A stretch of 64,000 nt of DNA from Calliphora vicina. Taxonomy: Eukaryota > Arthropoda > Insecta > Diptera > Calliphoridae. The notes below the pieces were generated by a model that worked only from the letters and a program-made list of their open reading frames with translations, was not told the origin of the DNA and did not search any database. The stretch covers positions 101,427,302-101,491,301 of the forward strand of contig NC_088783.1 of assembly GCF_958450345.1 (NCBI RefSeq), written 5' to 3'. The position numbers and the translations under genes are program-made. Each line of letters begins with the position of its first letter. The first letter of the stretch is position 1. Positions 1-11,915 of this stretch are shown piece by piece.

Positions 1-41
1 AAGATTCCGGCTGTCGATGGCCACATTAAACAGCTGATTTA

Positions 42-489
42 CCCTAGGTCTCCACGTAGCAATTTTTATTGCTAAGCTCAAGCAATAACGTCGGCAGAAC
101 AACAGCAGAGTGATTGCTGATTGCTTAAGGTAAAAACAAATACAAAATTTTCAACGCGAGAAGTTCTATGAAAAACTTTGGTGTATTTTGCTTATATTTT
201 GTATTGCATGATTTTTTTCACTAATTTCTTTATTTTTTACTTTTGGTACATAAATAAATTAAATATGTATAAATTAATCGCACCGAATCATAGAAAGAAG
301 AAATTTTACATTAATGACAACTAAACTGACAGCTTATTGCTTAGCAATAATTGCTCAGGCAATCAGTAGAGCAATCATTGCGCAATGGATTGCTATATAT
401 GGCAATTTGCGGTCTACACTCGCAAATTTCATTGACGCAATCAAATTTGACAATTGCTGCAATAAATATTGATACGTGGAGACTTAGGG
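42..489. mobile_element. PIF/Harbinger-like MITE
   Basis: A 448-bp element bounded by ~31-bp imperfect terminal inverted repeats (left end CCCTAGGTCTCCACGTAGC, right end its near-complement). It is flanked by TTA at 39-41 and 490-492. A 3-bp TTA/TAA duplication is characteristic of PIF/Harbinger. The interior is rich in GCAAT/ATTGC words and has no ORF, so the copy is non-autonomous. The family name is inferred from the duplication only. Confidence 0.65.
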
Positions 490-511
490 TTAGTAAACAT
501 GTCATAGGGTA

Positions 512-671
512 ACATAGAGACGAGACATAATTGTCAAAAACCTATGTCTGTTGTCAAAAACCTAACTCATGCAACAACAAAATACATGCTATTCAATGTA
601 TTTTGTTGTTGTATCAGACATATAATTTGTTGTATTTTTGTTTCACAAATTGGAGTGTCTCGTCTCTATGT
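512..671. repeat. Double inverted repeat (small foldback element)
   Basis: The outer arms are a perfect 16-bp pair (ACATAGAGACGAGACA at 512-527, complement at 656-671). An inner perfect 16-bp hairpin lies at 572-587 and 596-611 with an 8-base loop. Weaker complementarity continues outside to about 495 and 695. The superfamily was not identified. The short ORF across it is a by-product of the repeat. Confidence 0.6.
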
Positions 672-886
672 ATAATTCTCTATGAAACATGTTGTCACTT
701 GAAGGCAGGGTTTCCAACTTTCATAACTATTTCGAGAGGTATTGCCATCTGAAAATAATGTTTTTTGTCGGTATATTGAGGAAAGCAAAATGGTTAACGG
801 ACAGTTTATCGGCCTAATAAATTTATGTCGACATTTAGTTGACAAAACGGGCCTTAGTATTGTCTACCAATAGCCGGACTCTCTAT

Positions 887-1420
887 TTATACCCTTCACC
901 TTCGTGATAAGGGTATACATAAGTTTGTCATTCTGTTTGTAATTTCCACAATACAATTTTCTGACCCTATAAAGTATATATATTCTGGATCCTTATAGAT
1001 AGCGGAGTCGATTAAGCCATGTCCGTCTGTCTGTTGAAATCAACTTTCCGAAGCCCTAACTTAAATACACGATTCATACATCAATATCTCCGGAATTCTT
1101 TCGGCTCGGAGCTATTTAAAATCGATGCACAAATGGCTGAGATGTAAGGAAAAAATATCTGCATTCGGCACAGCTGAATCTTATATACCCGATTTTTTTT
1201 CACCATTCACATTTAAAAACCAACCAAATTTTTTTAAAATTTTAAAAAAAAAAATTTTGAAATAACAATCGAAAAAAAAAAATTTCCAAAAATTGAAAAA
1301 AACAACTTTGTAAAAAAATAAATTTTGTTTACCTAAAAATATTTAATTTTTGTATTTTGAAGTATAATTTGGTGAAGGGTATACAAGATTCGGCACAGCC
1401 GAAAATGGCTTACTTGTTTT
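887..1420 (+). mobile_element. HINE-1 copy (DINE-1/mini-me-like repeat)
   Basis: The copy opens with a TATACCCTTCACC-type subterminal motif, carries a short GTCY tract near 1020, and closes with GGTGAAGGGTATA, the hairpin ATTCGGCACAGCCGAA and the end TTACTTGTTTT. Subterminal inverted repeats, a central GTCY microsatellite and a 3' hairpin are the layout described for dipteran DINE-1/mini-me repeats (Helentron-associated, rolling-circle). That class is an inference from layout. No ORF. Confidence 0.6.
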
Positions 1421-1647
1421 TTGTCACATTTTGTCTATTTTCAATATACAATTTTATGGATACCACTATTCCATAGACATTTATGTATCATAGAGCCATA
1501 TTCCGGGAAGATTTTTGTAAAATTTTTGTAGGAAAAGTCATGCAACGATTTATAATAGGTAATATATTTGAAGAAAATCTCAAAAAGTTTTTAGGTTATA
1601 CTGCAATCTAGTTCATAACTAAGAGCAGTAAAAGAATATTTTCTTAT

Positions 1648-2088
1648 TGTTATGTTTTTACCATTTAAAAACGGTGGTTTATTTCCTTTAAATAAACCGG
1701 ATAGTTTTGATTATAAATCACAACTTATATAGCACACTGTAAGACAGTTAATTAACTTTAATTAACGATACTAAAAGTTATACTGACTCGTTCATGTTCT
1801 CGCTTTCACCTTATATACACTGCATTTCCTTCTAGATGTTTCAAGATCCATCTACCGGTGCCTCTTGAATGTTATATTTCTACAATGATCAACTCAAAGC
1901 TTTTATTCAATGTTGTAATTGTTCCACTGCAATGTTAACACAGTTATGTTAACTACTGTTAATCGGCCGGTAAACAATATTGTCCACAATTAGAAGTCTG
2001 CAGAAATAGAAATGTTGAGAAACATGATGCAACTTGAAACCTGCCGTTAGAAACCGTTGTATTGGTATTTAAATAAAATTTCGTAAAA
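1648..2088 (-). mobile_element. Solo LTR, diverged copy
   Basis: Read on the minus strand this matches the LTR copies at 24213 and 58153: a TTACGAAAT-like start, a GTGTATATAAGGTG-type TATA region, the palindrome GGTTTATTTAAAGGAAATAAACC, and a GGTAAAAACATAACA end. No internal retrotransposon sequence is attached on either side. The target duplication is not clear here, unlike the other copies. Confidence 0.6.
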
Positions 2089-2410
2089 ATAAATAAAAAG
2101 TTGAACATAAACTAAATGGTTCATTATCGGGGGATGTTAGACGTTTTTAAAGCCATTTTTAGTCAACGTGTTTAACTGTGACACCTTGTAACTCACCTTA
2201 TTATAATTGAATTACAAAATTGGTTACAAAAAAAAAAATCTGAATGACTGTTTAGAAGAAACCAATGTTGTCTAGCGACTTCAAACTGTTAAATGGTAAC
2301 TAACTGTAATGCTAATTTGGATTGAAATAAATAATATATAATTATACCCAATTTAAAGTGTATATTCAAAACGATATCAAATTATCAATAAGTTTTTGAT
2401 GATTTGCAAC

Positions 2411-2562
2411 CAAGGTTGGCTACCATTACCGTTAAGTTACCGAAATAACTGTAATTATCGTTAGCGATATAATCGTAAATGAAGTCACCGCTAAGCTACA
2501 CTTACTGAAATAATCCGAATCATCGTTACCTTTTTACCGTTTTGAATCGGTAGACAACTTTG
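2411..2562. mobile_element. hAT-type MITE, 152 bp
   Basis: The ends CAAGGTTGGCTACC and CAAAGTTGTCTACC (right end read as complement) are flanked by an exact 8-bp duplication TTTGCAAC (2403-2410 and 2563-2570). The 8-bp duplication supports hAT. The interior repeats short TTACCG/CGGTAA words. A relative starts at 63837. Confidence 0.75.
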
Positions 2563-2727
2563 TTTGCAACACATAATAACTGTGGCAAATTTTATTAAAA
2601 TCGGTGATGGATCCTCTCTTATCAAATATACATTTAGGCAGTTTTAGGCGACATTTATATCGACCCCTTTGCGCGAAATTTACGTATGTTACAAAAACCA
2701 AATTTTACAGGAGAGCGTTATTATAGA

Positions 2728-3010
2728 CTTCACATTCGTGAGAAGGGCCTATAAAGTATATATATTCAGGATCCTTATAGATAGAGGATCCTGAATATAT
2801 ATACTTTATCTGAAGACCCCGGATATCTTCGGGATACAAATCTTCAATAATTCTGTCAGACATGCTTTCGTGAAAAAAATTTTAAAAATAACTTTGAAAA
2901 TAAAAATAAATTTTGTTTACCCAAAAATATTTAAAATTTGTATTTTGAAGTATAATTTGGTGAAGGGTATATAAGATTCGGCACAGCCGAATATAGCTCT
3001 CTTACTTGTT
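2728..3010 (+). mobile_element. HINE-1 copy, rearranged
   Basis: It begins with the CTTCACATTCGTGAGAAGGG motif and ends with GGTGAAGGGTATATAAG, the hairpin ATTCGGCACAGCCGAAT and CTTACTTGTT. The middle is mostly deleted and replaced by a perfect hairpin built from the family's GGATCC segment (separate entry). Confidence 0.6.
2751..2809. repeat. Perfect 24-bp hairpin in HINE-1
   Basis: Arms 2751-2774 and 2786-2809 are perfect complements around an 11-base loop. The arm is the HINE-1 segment ending AATATATATACTTTAT, present once in other copies, so the second arm looks like an inverted duplication of it. Confidence 0.85.
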
Positions 3011-3304
3011 ATTATTAAATTTAATTGCTTTGGCTGGTATCGTCAATAGTAAATTTTAAATGCGATACAATAACCGATTTAGTAAATTAAATTTCACATG
3101 TGATAAAATTAACTCAGTAATATTTCCATAAATATAGCGAATATCGGTATAATCTTTGTCTAAATGATTAAGATGTTTTTAAGTTGAATATGTAAAGCTG
3201 TAATGTGTGAACTAGTTCTTTACTCTTAAACTATATAACACTATAACAGATATAGAATGTCATGTTTTTAAACTAAATAAATTAAATGAATGAATTAAAC
3301 TTAC

Positions 3305-3590
3305 CATTTTCAATGAGGTGGATGACGATCGATCATCGATCGATGCACAAATTTGTGTATTCTGCATTAGAATTGAATGAATTTGACGTTCTCGAGCAGT
3401 AGTTTCGGTTAATTAGTTAATAATCTTCTGTGTTTTAATGTTTCAAAAGTTAAATCCTCGTCTTGAAAATATAAGAATCTCTCTCGTATTCATACATTTA
3501 AGCTGCTCTAACGTTGTTGGTTGGTTTGTTGGTTTGTTATTGTTATTTTAGTCGATTACTGTTTAACGGTTGATGTGCTGGCTGTTGACT
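3305..3590 (-). other. Putative non-coding first exon and promoter
   Basis: Minus strand: an initiator-like TCAGTC (A at 3590) is followed by about 285 nt of AC-rich leader typical of fly 5' UTRs (AACAAACCAACAAACC runs), then GAAAATG immediately followed by the donor GTAAGT at 3304-3299. The ATG at 3307-3305 could be the start codon split from the rest of the gene by an intron, or it may not be used. Base composition is less AT-rich than the surroundings and no transposon match was seen. The gene would continue past the left edge. Core-promoter function is inference; no TATA box or clear DPE was found. Confidence 0.4.
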
Positions 3591-3610
3591 GACGTTGATT
3601 AAAATGGTGA

Positions 3611-5194
3611 GTGTCGACGATAATAATGATGTTGATGACGATGATGATGATATGGCCGTACATACGTTGTCAACTAGAATAAAAAATCGTTTATAAGTAA
3701 AATCAACAAGAATAATAAATAACAAAAAAAGAATCTATTAATATTTAGAAGTTAACCTTTTAGCCTCTTACTGTACATTTATTTTTTTTTTTGAAATAAT
3801 TATACAAAAGAAGAACAAAATAGGAAAAAAACCATAACATTCTCTAAATACAGAGTATGTTTGTACCTACAACGCGTTCAGTATTAGTAGTAGTAACAAT
3901 AAAAATATACAACAACAACAAACAAATTAAAATAATTAGGCTATTCACAGTTAAGAAACGGATTTCTAGAAAATAGGCTTTAAAATCTACGATTCATTAG
4001 CTTCAACTTTGAACCTGTATAAAAACCAAGCTGAAGCGAATTTCGAAATTTTGGAGCTATACCAAATATTATGGAATCCAGAAGAAATTTATAAATTCGT
4101 CTGAATTATTATATCCGTAAATTTACTAAAGAACTAAAGGTTGACATTTTAGGAAAAACAATTATGAGTGAAGTACTAAACTGAGTATTTATTTATAGCG
4201 AGGGGAAAGAAGCCGAAAGTATTAAATGTTTCATAACTATCCCATTGCAGCACTCATTTTATTTTAAGTATGAATACCCCTAATACTATTTATTCAATTT
4301 CGTATGATTTTGAAATGAAACATATCCGTACTTAAGTAACAAATATAAAACACTGTACAAGTAAATTGTATATTAAAAGTGTTTTAAATAAATAAATAAA
4401 TAAAACAAACTAATTCATAGTTTGATTTTCCTTTTAGAATTTAACTCAATTGGCTACAAATAGCATTCGTTTTATATACATATGTATATAAATATCGATC
4501 GTTTCGATCTAACATTATGAGTATACAAAAAATATGTACTAGTCTGTTATATGCAATAATCAATGTTAGTGGTGCATTTTAACATTTGCCAGTCCCGGGT
4601 CATATTCAAATTCTATTCATACATATTCAACAACCTTCGTTTATGATCGAGTTGATCGTTTGTCTAGTATACTTAGGTATATTATTGTATTTTCAATGTA
4701 CGCATTTTAAACTTTTTAATTTAAAATACTATTTTGTACTTATTGCCTAAAACTCGTTACGAGTATAAAGAAATTTAATGAAATTACGTAAAATTTTTAA
4801 TTATTGTAGGGTTTTCTTTTTCTTCAATTTATTGTATAAATTTACATATACATATACAGCGTGATTTTTTCTGTTATTATTATTATTTACCAATTATTTT
4901 ACACAAACTATATAGGTATTTCTTTAAAGAATATTTATAAAATTAATGACAGTTTCGTTGACTTAGAGGTAATGATAACCGCTTTTACACTTGTTTGAAT
5001 GAAATCATAAATAAATATTACTCATACGTTACGTATTACGATAAATCTAAATCTAGTATCTACATTCATATTTATCTTAAGGACTGTTCAATAATTCAAA
5101 TAAATACAGAAGTGAATCAGCTGATTTTTGTAATATGTCAACATAAAACAAACAAAAATAAATGTCAAACTAATGGCGGTTTGAAAAGAGGGAC
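3611..5194. other. AT-rich sequence, no gene recognised
   Basis: Contains poly-A/T runs, a CAACAACAA tract near 3910 and AATAAATAAATAAA near 4390. Short ORFs here have no recognisable motif. Confidence 0.5.
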
Positions 5195-5200
5195 AAGTTC

Positions 5201-5716
5201 AGGGCGAATTTATATACCAGGTAGTGTTGATAGCACAGCTTAAGGCGAATTCATACAAGGTGGTGTCAGTTCTACAAAAACAACGATTGGTCTTAACAAA
5301 TGTCAAAAAACCAAAATGAAAAATTAAACAAATAAGTATTTAAACTTAATATGGTGCAGATAATTGAATAGTAGGGGCTTTATTTATTAATGTAAACAAT
5401 AAATATTTTGTTAATAAGCTTAGAATATGTAGATATTTAAATATAAAAACAAGCTTTGACAGTTGTTAGAACCAAAAAGCGAAAAAAAAATTATCAGCTG
5501 TTTGACTGACTCCACCTTGTATAAATTCGCCTTGGCACAGCTGATTATTGTTGTTTAGATTTTTGAGCTGTCAAATTATCATGTGTTTATTGCGGCGAAT
5601 GCTACAACAAACGTAAAAATAACAAATACAACAGGCAAATTTTGACAAAAACAAATTGCAACTGGTTTTTGTAAATGTTGTACTTGTTTTAGAATCGACA
5701 CCACCTTGGACAAGTT
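5201..5716. mobile_element. Older MITE interrupted by a relative
   Basis: Degenerate ends related to the inner MITE (GGGCGAATTTATA..CAGGTAGTGTTGAT on the left, ATCGACACCACCTTGGACAAG on the right) enclose the younger element at 5241-5534. The right part (5543-5716) holds the older element's body. The outer boundary is uncertain by several bases. Confidence 0.4.
5241..5534. mobile_element. hAT-type MITE, 294 bp
   Basis: Terminal repeats of about 28 bp (left TAAGGCGAATTCATACAAGG, right CAAGGCGAATTTATACAAGG as complement) are flanked by an exact 8-bp duplication GCACAGCT at 5233-5240 and 5535-5542. No coding capacity. It is inserted just inside a diverged copy of what looks like the same family. 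Confidence 0.75.
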
Positions 5717-5870
5717 AATCTCTATTTTCTCTCTCTGCTAATCACAACCAAGGTGCATTTAATTAGGTGTCATCGGGAGCACAGCAGATTATAGAAATAG
5801 CACGCTAATGTCAAACTACACATATAAAAAAATATTCGCCGGTACGCATTTATGTCAAACTCCATATAAA

Positions 5871-6075
5871 AACAAGTAAGAGAGCTATATTCGGCTGTGC
5901 CGAATCTTATATACCCTTCACCAAATTATACTTCAAAATACAAATTTTAAATATTTTTAGGTAAACAAAATTTATTTTTTTTTCAGATGTTTTTCGGAAA
6001 AAAAAATTTTCGAATAGTTATTTTAATCTTTTTTTTTAAATTTTTAAAAATGTTTTTTTTTTTAACTAAAAATTT
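5871..6075 (-). mobile_element. HINE-1 terminal fragment
   Basis: AACAAGTAAG, the hairpin ATTCGGCTGTGCCGAAT and CTTATATACCCTTCACC mark the 3' end of HINE-1 on the minus strand. Similarity fades in poly-A/T after about 6070. The other end is missing. Confidence 0.6.
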
Positions 6076-6279
6076 GCAAATTTTTTGAGAATATTACAAC
6101 CAACATTTCCATGATTCATTCACTTCAATATCATTTTAAATGTTAAAATTAAAGAGCATATTTCAATTTTTTCAAATTGGCAGAAATTATGACTCTTCCC
6201 AAATATATGTACATTCCTAATTTCCTGGACTTTTTCCATTCCCGGAAATATTAAAACATCTGTCAATTCCAGGGAATTT

Positions 6280-6631
6280 TTATACCCTACACTCCATAGT
6301 GGGGTATTATGCGTTTGTGCTGATCTATGTAACGCCCAAAAATATTACCAATTTTGGAGATATTCCAATCAATAGGACGAATCTTATTGACAGTGGCTGA
6401 AATCGGTCCATTATTTCACATAGCCCCCCATAAAAATGTCCTCCCGAAGTAGGACTTTATCGGTCATAAATGTTTAATTTATATAGGTCCTATATAGTAT
6501 ATGGCGATCGGTACATAGCTGCCATATAAATAGTATATAAATTATTGAAATTTTAAAAGAAAGACTTTTATGTTCATTTACTCATTGTAGGGTATTATAT
6601 GGTGGGCTTGACCGACCATAATTTCTTACCT
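6280..6631 (+). mobile_element. HINE-2 copy, shortened
   Basis: It starts TATACCCTACACTCCATAG, includes TTTATCGGTCATAAATGTTT, and ends GTAGGGTATTATATGG..GGGCTTGACCGACCATA..TTTCTTAC. Compared with the fuller copy at 62219 it lacks the GTCY tract and about half of the middle. Confidence 0.65.
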
Positions 6632-7317
6632 ATATAATACTAAATTATGGTAAAACACAGTAAAATTTTTAAAATAAAATGATTTAACCGATTCGAAAGA
6701 GAACAGTTTCAAATGTTAATGTATATAAATAAATTTAAACCAATATTGTTGTCAATATTTTCTATATTACAAAACCGGTTTTAAAATTGCCAATACACCC
6801 TCAAATTTCTGAGATATGGGCAAAAGTATATTTTTCTGGACACGCAAATTAAAACATTTGATATTCAGTCATTATTCAACCGATTTTAATATTTCAAACG
6901 ACATTAAGAAAGTACGAGATCTTTTCAAGTACTATATATTCTAATAGAATATTGGAAAGACCTTATTAGACCCGGTTTTGTAATATACTCAGCTAGACCT
7001 AGGACATTCGCCAAGTTATTGAAAAAATTTTTTGTCGCACAGTGTTATTATAAGAACTTACTAGAAAAGTAAATTAGCATGTTTCAAATAAACATTCGCA
7101 CACAAAGAAAATAGTTTTGGTTGTGACAACCAAATTTATGTATAATCAAATGAATCATTCGATTATACATAAATTACGAAATTTGTCTCTTGTGACTGAA
7201 AATTTTTAGTTGGGATGTCAAAAATTCGGTTACTTAAATCGTAATTCTTCTGTTTCAACTTATTTTCTATTGCTAGTAAATCACCAATTTTGGACTCAAC
7301 ATATAATTACGAAACTA
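6632..7317. repeat. AT-rich spacer with a 15-bp perfect hairpin
   Basis: The only structure seen is an inverted pair at 7133-7147 and 7161-7175 (AATTTATGTATAATC and complement, 13-base loop). Weak complementarity around it suggests a degenerate small foldback. No gene. Confidence 0.5.
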
Positions 7318-8828
7318 TTGACACTTTTTTTTTCTGTCAAGAAGGGCACCCAGTGGCTTAAACTAATTCGGGTACGCTGAATTCAGTGGTACTAACCGTT
7401 TTTTTTAGGTTAGCTCGTATTTTCGAGATATACCGTTATTTAGAAAATGGAGGAGATTGCTAACATATATTCGCGTAACTCAATAACGGTTTCCGTACAA
7501 AATTCCGCAATAAAATTACCATTAAGAAAGGCTTAACATGTTTTTAATCTTCGCTGTTGTTGTAGAAATGTAAAATCTTTTGGCAAATAAAAAATAATTT
7601 TTTAGCAAAATTTCGAAATTTTTTTTTTTTAAAATTCATAAAATCGGTTTACAACTTTTGATTTAAACAATAGATCAAGCAATAATTGTAAAATTTTTTC
7701 CTACATTTTTACCAAAAGTCTTCTATAAATTTTTCAATTTTCAATGAAAAGAAGAAACAATTTCCTATACGTTGATATATAATATATATATCTTATCTTT
7801 TCCACTAGTCAAATTAAATTCATGGATTCAAAATCAACAACAAACAGAAAAGTTACAGAATCTGAATCTAAAAAAAATAATTTTTTTAACGGCTTTTTCA
7901 AATTATTAAAAATGTTGTCAAACAAATTTCAGAATTTTTTGATCATCACATTGGGATTTATTTAGATCAAAATAGGGAATAAAAATATGAAAAAATCATG
8001 TCAATACCTCTTGCAGTTTTTCCGTACCTGCGATTTAAATTTTTCGATTTTCAAGAAAAACTAATTTTTTGTACATATTTAGGCGAATGAGCCCAATTTC
8101 CTTACTGTTATAAATTTTAAGTAAAACTTATTTATAATATTATAATCCTGGTAATTTTAAATATGGTCTGAAAGTTTTACTAAAATCGGAAAACGTTAAC
8201 GTTATTTTTGAGCAAATGTCAAATGTTACCAGCGTTGCCAGAAAAATGTTGAAAAACAGAGTTGCATTAGCAAAAACTGGTTGTTTGTAACTAGTTTATC
8301 TCAAAAGCTAGTTACAAACCTGTTTTTGTTTTGTATGGATAAACAAGTTTCTTAAACTAGTTTATCACCATAAACAACTTATAACATGTTTATGGCGTAG
8401 GTGTAAATGCACTATTAGGTCTTGTTTTATTTGGAACTTCTATATGTGTAAAAAAAATTAAGAGCATTTATGCATTTGCCAATTTTTAATGCCGTTTTAA
8501 AAGCCAAAATGTCGAAATTTTTCTAAAAAGATATTTTTATTTGCCCAAAAAAATGTATATTTCTAAAACGACAGAGAAGATTAAAAACGTGTTAAGCCTT
8601 GCTTAAAGGTAATTTTATTGCGGAATTTCGGTTTTTTCAGTTTATTCAAGAAGCTAAACCGTTTTTGAATTACGCTAATATATGTTGTGCAACCTCCTCC
8701 ATTTTCGAAATAGCGGTATATCTCGAAAATACGTGCTAACCTAAAAAAACGGTTAGCACCATTGAATTCAGCGTACCCAAATTAGTTTAACCCACTGGGT
8801 GCCCTTCTTGACAGAAAAAAAGTGTCAA
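7318..8828. mobile_element. Foldback element, 1.5 kb
   Basis: Long inverted arms of about 250 bp, roughly 90% alike by eye: 7318-7566 and 8570-8828. The outer end is TTGACAC, a T run and CTGTCAAGAAGGGCACCC. The interior (7880-8240) is related to the arms of the foldback at 47048-48010 (shared words GATCATCACAT, GTCAATACCTC, GTTTTTCCGTACCTGCGAT). A second hairpin, GTTTGTAACTAG and complement, lies near 8290. No transposase ORF. The target duplication is not clear. Confidence 0.65.
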
Positions 8829-9836
8829 AATTTCGAGCACAGTGTAATTATTTCAACCAGATTAATATGATATATTTTAATTATCATATATGTAAGTACA
8901 TGACATCTGTATATTTACTATATATATTTTCAAATCTTATGGATTGTTATCAAATGCATACTACTAGCTACTTCGCTTCACTTAAACATATCGATCTAAT
9001 AAAATTTGGAAAAAAAAATCTTCCTGTGCTACCAAATATCATCGACCATAGTAAAAGTATCTTAAAATAGTACAGATATGTATATTCGTACTCTTGTACA
9101 TATGAACAAACAAACATACATATGAATGTATCTACATATGTATGTAGATATGTATGTAAGTAAGTAGTTGTCTTAATCATTCATTGTTGTTGTTACTAAA
9201 TGTATTTAGTATGTGTGTTTGTATCTGCTCATATGTGGATACATTTCTTTTTGTGACACTTTTCGTTTCGTTTTTGTTGTTGCTGTTACATTTTCTTAGC
9301 TACTTGGATAGAAGAGTAACAACAAACAAATAAATATCTACTCTATGGTAATAATGCATTATTTATAAGATGCACAGTAGACATTCAGAAACACAAACAT
9401 ACTTACTTACTCACAATTTATCTACATACATATGCATATGCATTAAAATCTTATGGATATGTACATTTGTTTATGCATTAGGGTGCTATCCAAAGATCTG
9501 GATGGTGTTTTTAATTCTACCGCTAAAATCTGGGATGACTATAAATCGGTTTTGTTTATCTAAACTATTTAGAAGCTATTTATACTATTGTATTTATACA
9601 ATCAACTTTTTATAATCATGTTAAACAAATCTTTATAAATTTATAATTCATTTGAGTATAAGAAGAACTATTGTTTTCTATGTCATAGGTCATTTAAACG
9701 AATGTGTTTTTGAATTGTAATTAACATATTTTGGAGTTAATCACATTTGCTTTATACTAAAAGTATCATCATGAGTTTTTGAACTTTGGAATGCGTTTTT
9801 TTAATTTCCGAAAATTAAAGAATTTTTTATTCAAAA
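8829..9836. other. Spacer with ATGTATG-type microsatellites
   Basis: TACATATGTATG-like repeats at about 9090-9170 and 9420-9450. Short ORFs are low-complexity. No gene seen. Confidence 0.5.
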
Positions 9837-10115
9837 CTAGTTGATCGCCCCGGCTTCGCCCGGTAGCATTTACTAATGTTAGTTCTTCAAGTTTCTCCAA
9901 CCCACTCACTCCAGCCTGTTCTTATTTATTTGCAAATAAAATATATAAATTTGTACTGCATACTTTAGGGAGCTTTTTTATTACAGTTGACTGGACTCAC
10001 AAAAAAAGAATTTCCGAGTTTTACCCGGAATTTTTGAATTTTTTTCTTTACAATCTCCTGAAAATTTCAAATCGAATAAAAAAAAATCAACCAAATCGTG
10101 ATGCATTACATACAT
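9837..10115 (-). mobile_element. Non-autonomous Helitron, truncated
   Basis: Read on the minus strand the 3' end is CTACCGGGCGAAGCCGGGGC then GATCAACTAG, followed by T: a GC-rich hairpin just before a CTAG terminus, as in Helitrons. The body matches the complete copy at 53928-54204 through the ACATGGA word. The 5' TCTATCTG end is absent here. Confidence 0.65.
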
Positions 10116-11229
10116 GGAAAATACCTAGAACGCTTACATATGTGGGTTATCTCTTTTAGTTCAAGAGATATTTATGTTGAAAAAAGTTAAAATTTTCTGA
10201 AGGGTAGATATAAGATTAGGATTAGAAGAATAACATTTTGAAGACAAAAATGTTTCTGATCAATTTTGAATTTTCATGATTTATTAATTTTATGTGAAGA
10301 AAAATTTAAAATTCGGACGTTAACTTTTGCCAATTTCTTCACTTAAATACCGAAATTCCTAAAACGGGGAAAATATGTTCCAAATGTTTTGTTTTTTTTT
10401 TCGTAAAATAGGCTGCACTGTTATTTACCGTGTGATATCTTATTAGCTTTTAATGTTTTTAAACTTTATATAGAGCCTTTAAAAATACATTTTTTTTTTA
10501 ATAATTCAGGCTTTGGAATTTTTAATTTTTTACATATATCCGAAAAATTAGCTAAGTTTGAAAAGGGCTCATAGGAGTCCTATTCCCTTAAATGAGCCAA
10601 TTTTAGATTTACATGCATTTACGTTAAGTGTTCTTTCTTTTTTGTAGATATTTTCAAGTCTATCTAAACGTAAAATATCGTGGCATTCGGATAAGTGCAT
10701 ATTTGGTGATTATTGCTAATTAAAAAGTTTCTAAACCACTGTGTGATGTTAAATTTGTGTCTTTTAATATGACAATTAATAGGTGACAAATTGCATATCA
10801 GCGATAATGAAATTGTTTTAAATTTCAAAATTATTATCTTGATGAAAATGGATGTTTTGACAATTTGACAGCTCTAAGTAAAAATATAACTCTGAAGGGA
10901 ACTTTCAGTTTTGTGTTGATATTTGTGAAATGTATACATAATACTGGTGGACAAGTCATGGAACGATATTCTTCCATAGAACTCGGAATACTCCTAACAA
11001 TGACTCAATGTATTTTATCTTGACCTACGGAGCCCAGTTTAATCTAAATGTTGTCTTCTATGGCACTCTGTATCCACGTATAATTCACGAATAGTCTTTT
11101 ACGCCAAAGGTGTCATAAGGGTTAATGTGATTGGGAAGAGATACATAAACATTTGAAAGGTATGGACGATATGTGATTCTAACAGGACAACTACAACATC
11201 GCTTGCGTGACTGTCGAAATTTTAAAGGA
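10116..11229. other. No gene recognised
   Basis: AT-rich; short ORFs only. The part after about 10930 may belong to the Tc1-like relic that follows, but no motif is clear enough to claim. Confidence 0.4.
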
Positions 11230-11465
11230 TCCGGTCCCTCTAATGTCTCGTTTTGGCGATTTGCAGTGGCCAGTAATGCTTGAACGCTCCAAATCTATTT
11301 CTTTAGGGGTTTTGCAAGTCACGAGATTATGACAGCTGTCAAAGAATATATACGCTAAGAGTGGGAGAACATATCCCACGAAGTTCTCTTCAGAACGATT
11401 GCAAATGAGCTAAAAAGAGGTCGAGTGATCATCGATAATTGCGGCACCAACATGACTGACATCAT
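11230..11465 (+). pseudogene. Tc1-like transposase C-terminal relic
   Basis: Fragments in shifting frames resemble the end of a Tc1-family transposase: a LQWP.M patch (as in the LDWPSxSPDLNPIE block, but with the catalytic block destroyed), then EWENISHEVLFRTIANEL, matching the usual 'W..I..E.....I.SM..R' tail, and a final GxxxT-like patch. Stops and frameshifts are present. The first two catalytic residues are not found. An alternative is chance similarity, since the longest matching run is under 30 residues. Confidence 0.4.
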
Positions 11466-11699
11466 CTCCTAAAAGTAATGGAAAAAACATAAAATATATT
11501 GCAAAAATTCGCTTAAATTTTGCACAAATTACTCCTTTGATACAGAAATGAGCTCTCTTAAAAGTGGTAAGAATTGGACCATGAATTCCCTATAAAAATT
11601 CATTTCCTGAATATTGCTTTATTATACAAAAGTGTTTATACAATATTCAGCACAAAGAGATTAAAGATAATGAATTGCAGGAGCTACTTAATCAGCAAT

Positions 11700-11900
11700 A
11701 TTAAAACGTTTGCGACCAGCAGAATTCATCAAAAAGCTGGGAAATTGGGTACCATACGAATTGATGCTGAGAGACGTTGTAAGACGATTTTGCATGTCTG
11801 AAATGAACGCTATAAAAGAAAATCATTTTTGCAACGAATCATTACTTGCGATGAAAAATGGATCTATTATAATAATCCGAAAACAAAATTAAAAAGGATT
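11700..11900 (+). pseudogene. mariner transposase fragment
   Basis: About 65 codons with frameshifts match the middle of a mariner transposase: RPAEFIKKLGNWVPYEL corresponds to the conserved KLgkWVPHEL block, and in another frame LQRIITCDEKWIYYNNPK corresponds to the catalytic (T)xDEkWi.YdNPkrK block, with the first catalytic Asp still visible. The rest of the protein is missing. The PIF-like repeat begins about 15 bp downstream and probably truncated it. Confidence 0.65.
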
Positions 11901-11915
11901 TCATATGATGGGGGA

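Noticed and set aside
531..752. 73-codon ORF
   Set aside because: Crosses the foldback hairpin; no similarity seen.
3604..3696. Plus-strand 30-codon ORF starting MVSVDDNNDVDDDDDD
   Set aside because: A GAT/GAC microsatellite-like run; lies upstream of the putative minus-strand initiator and has no splice or homology support.
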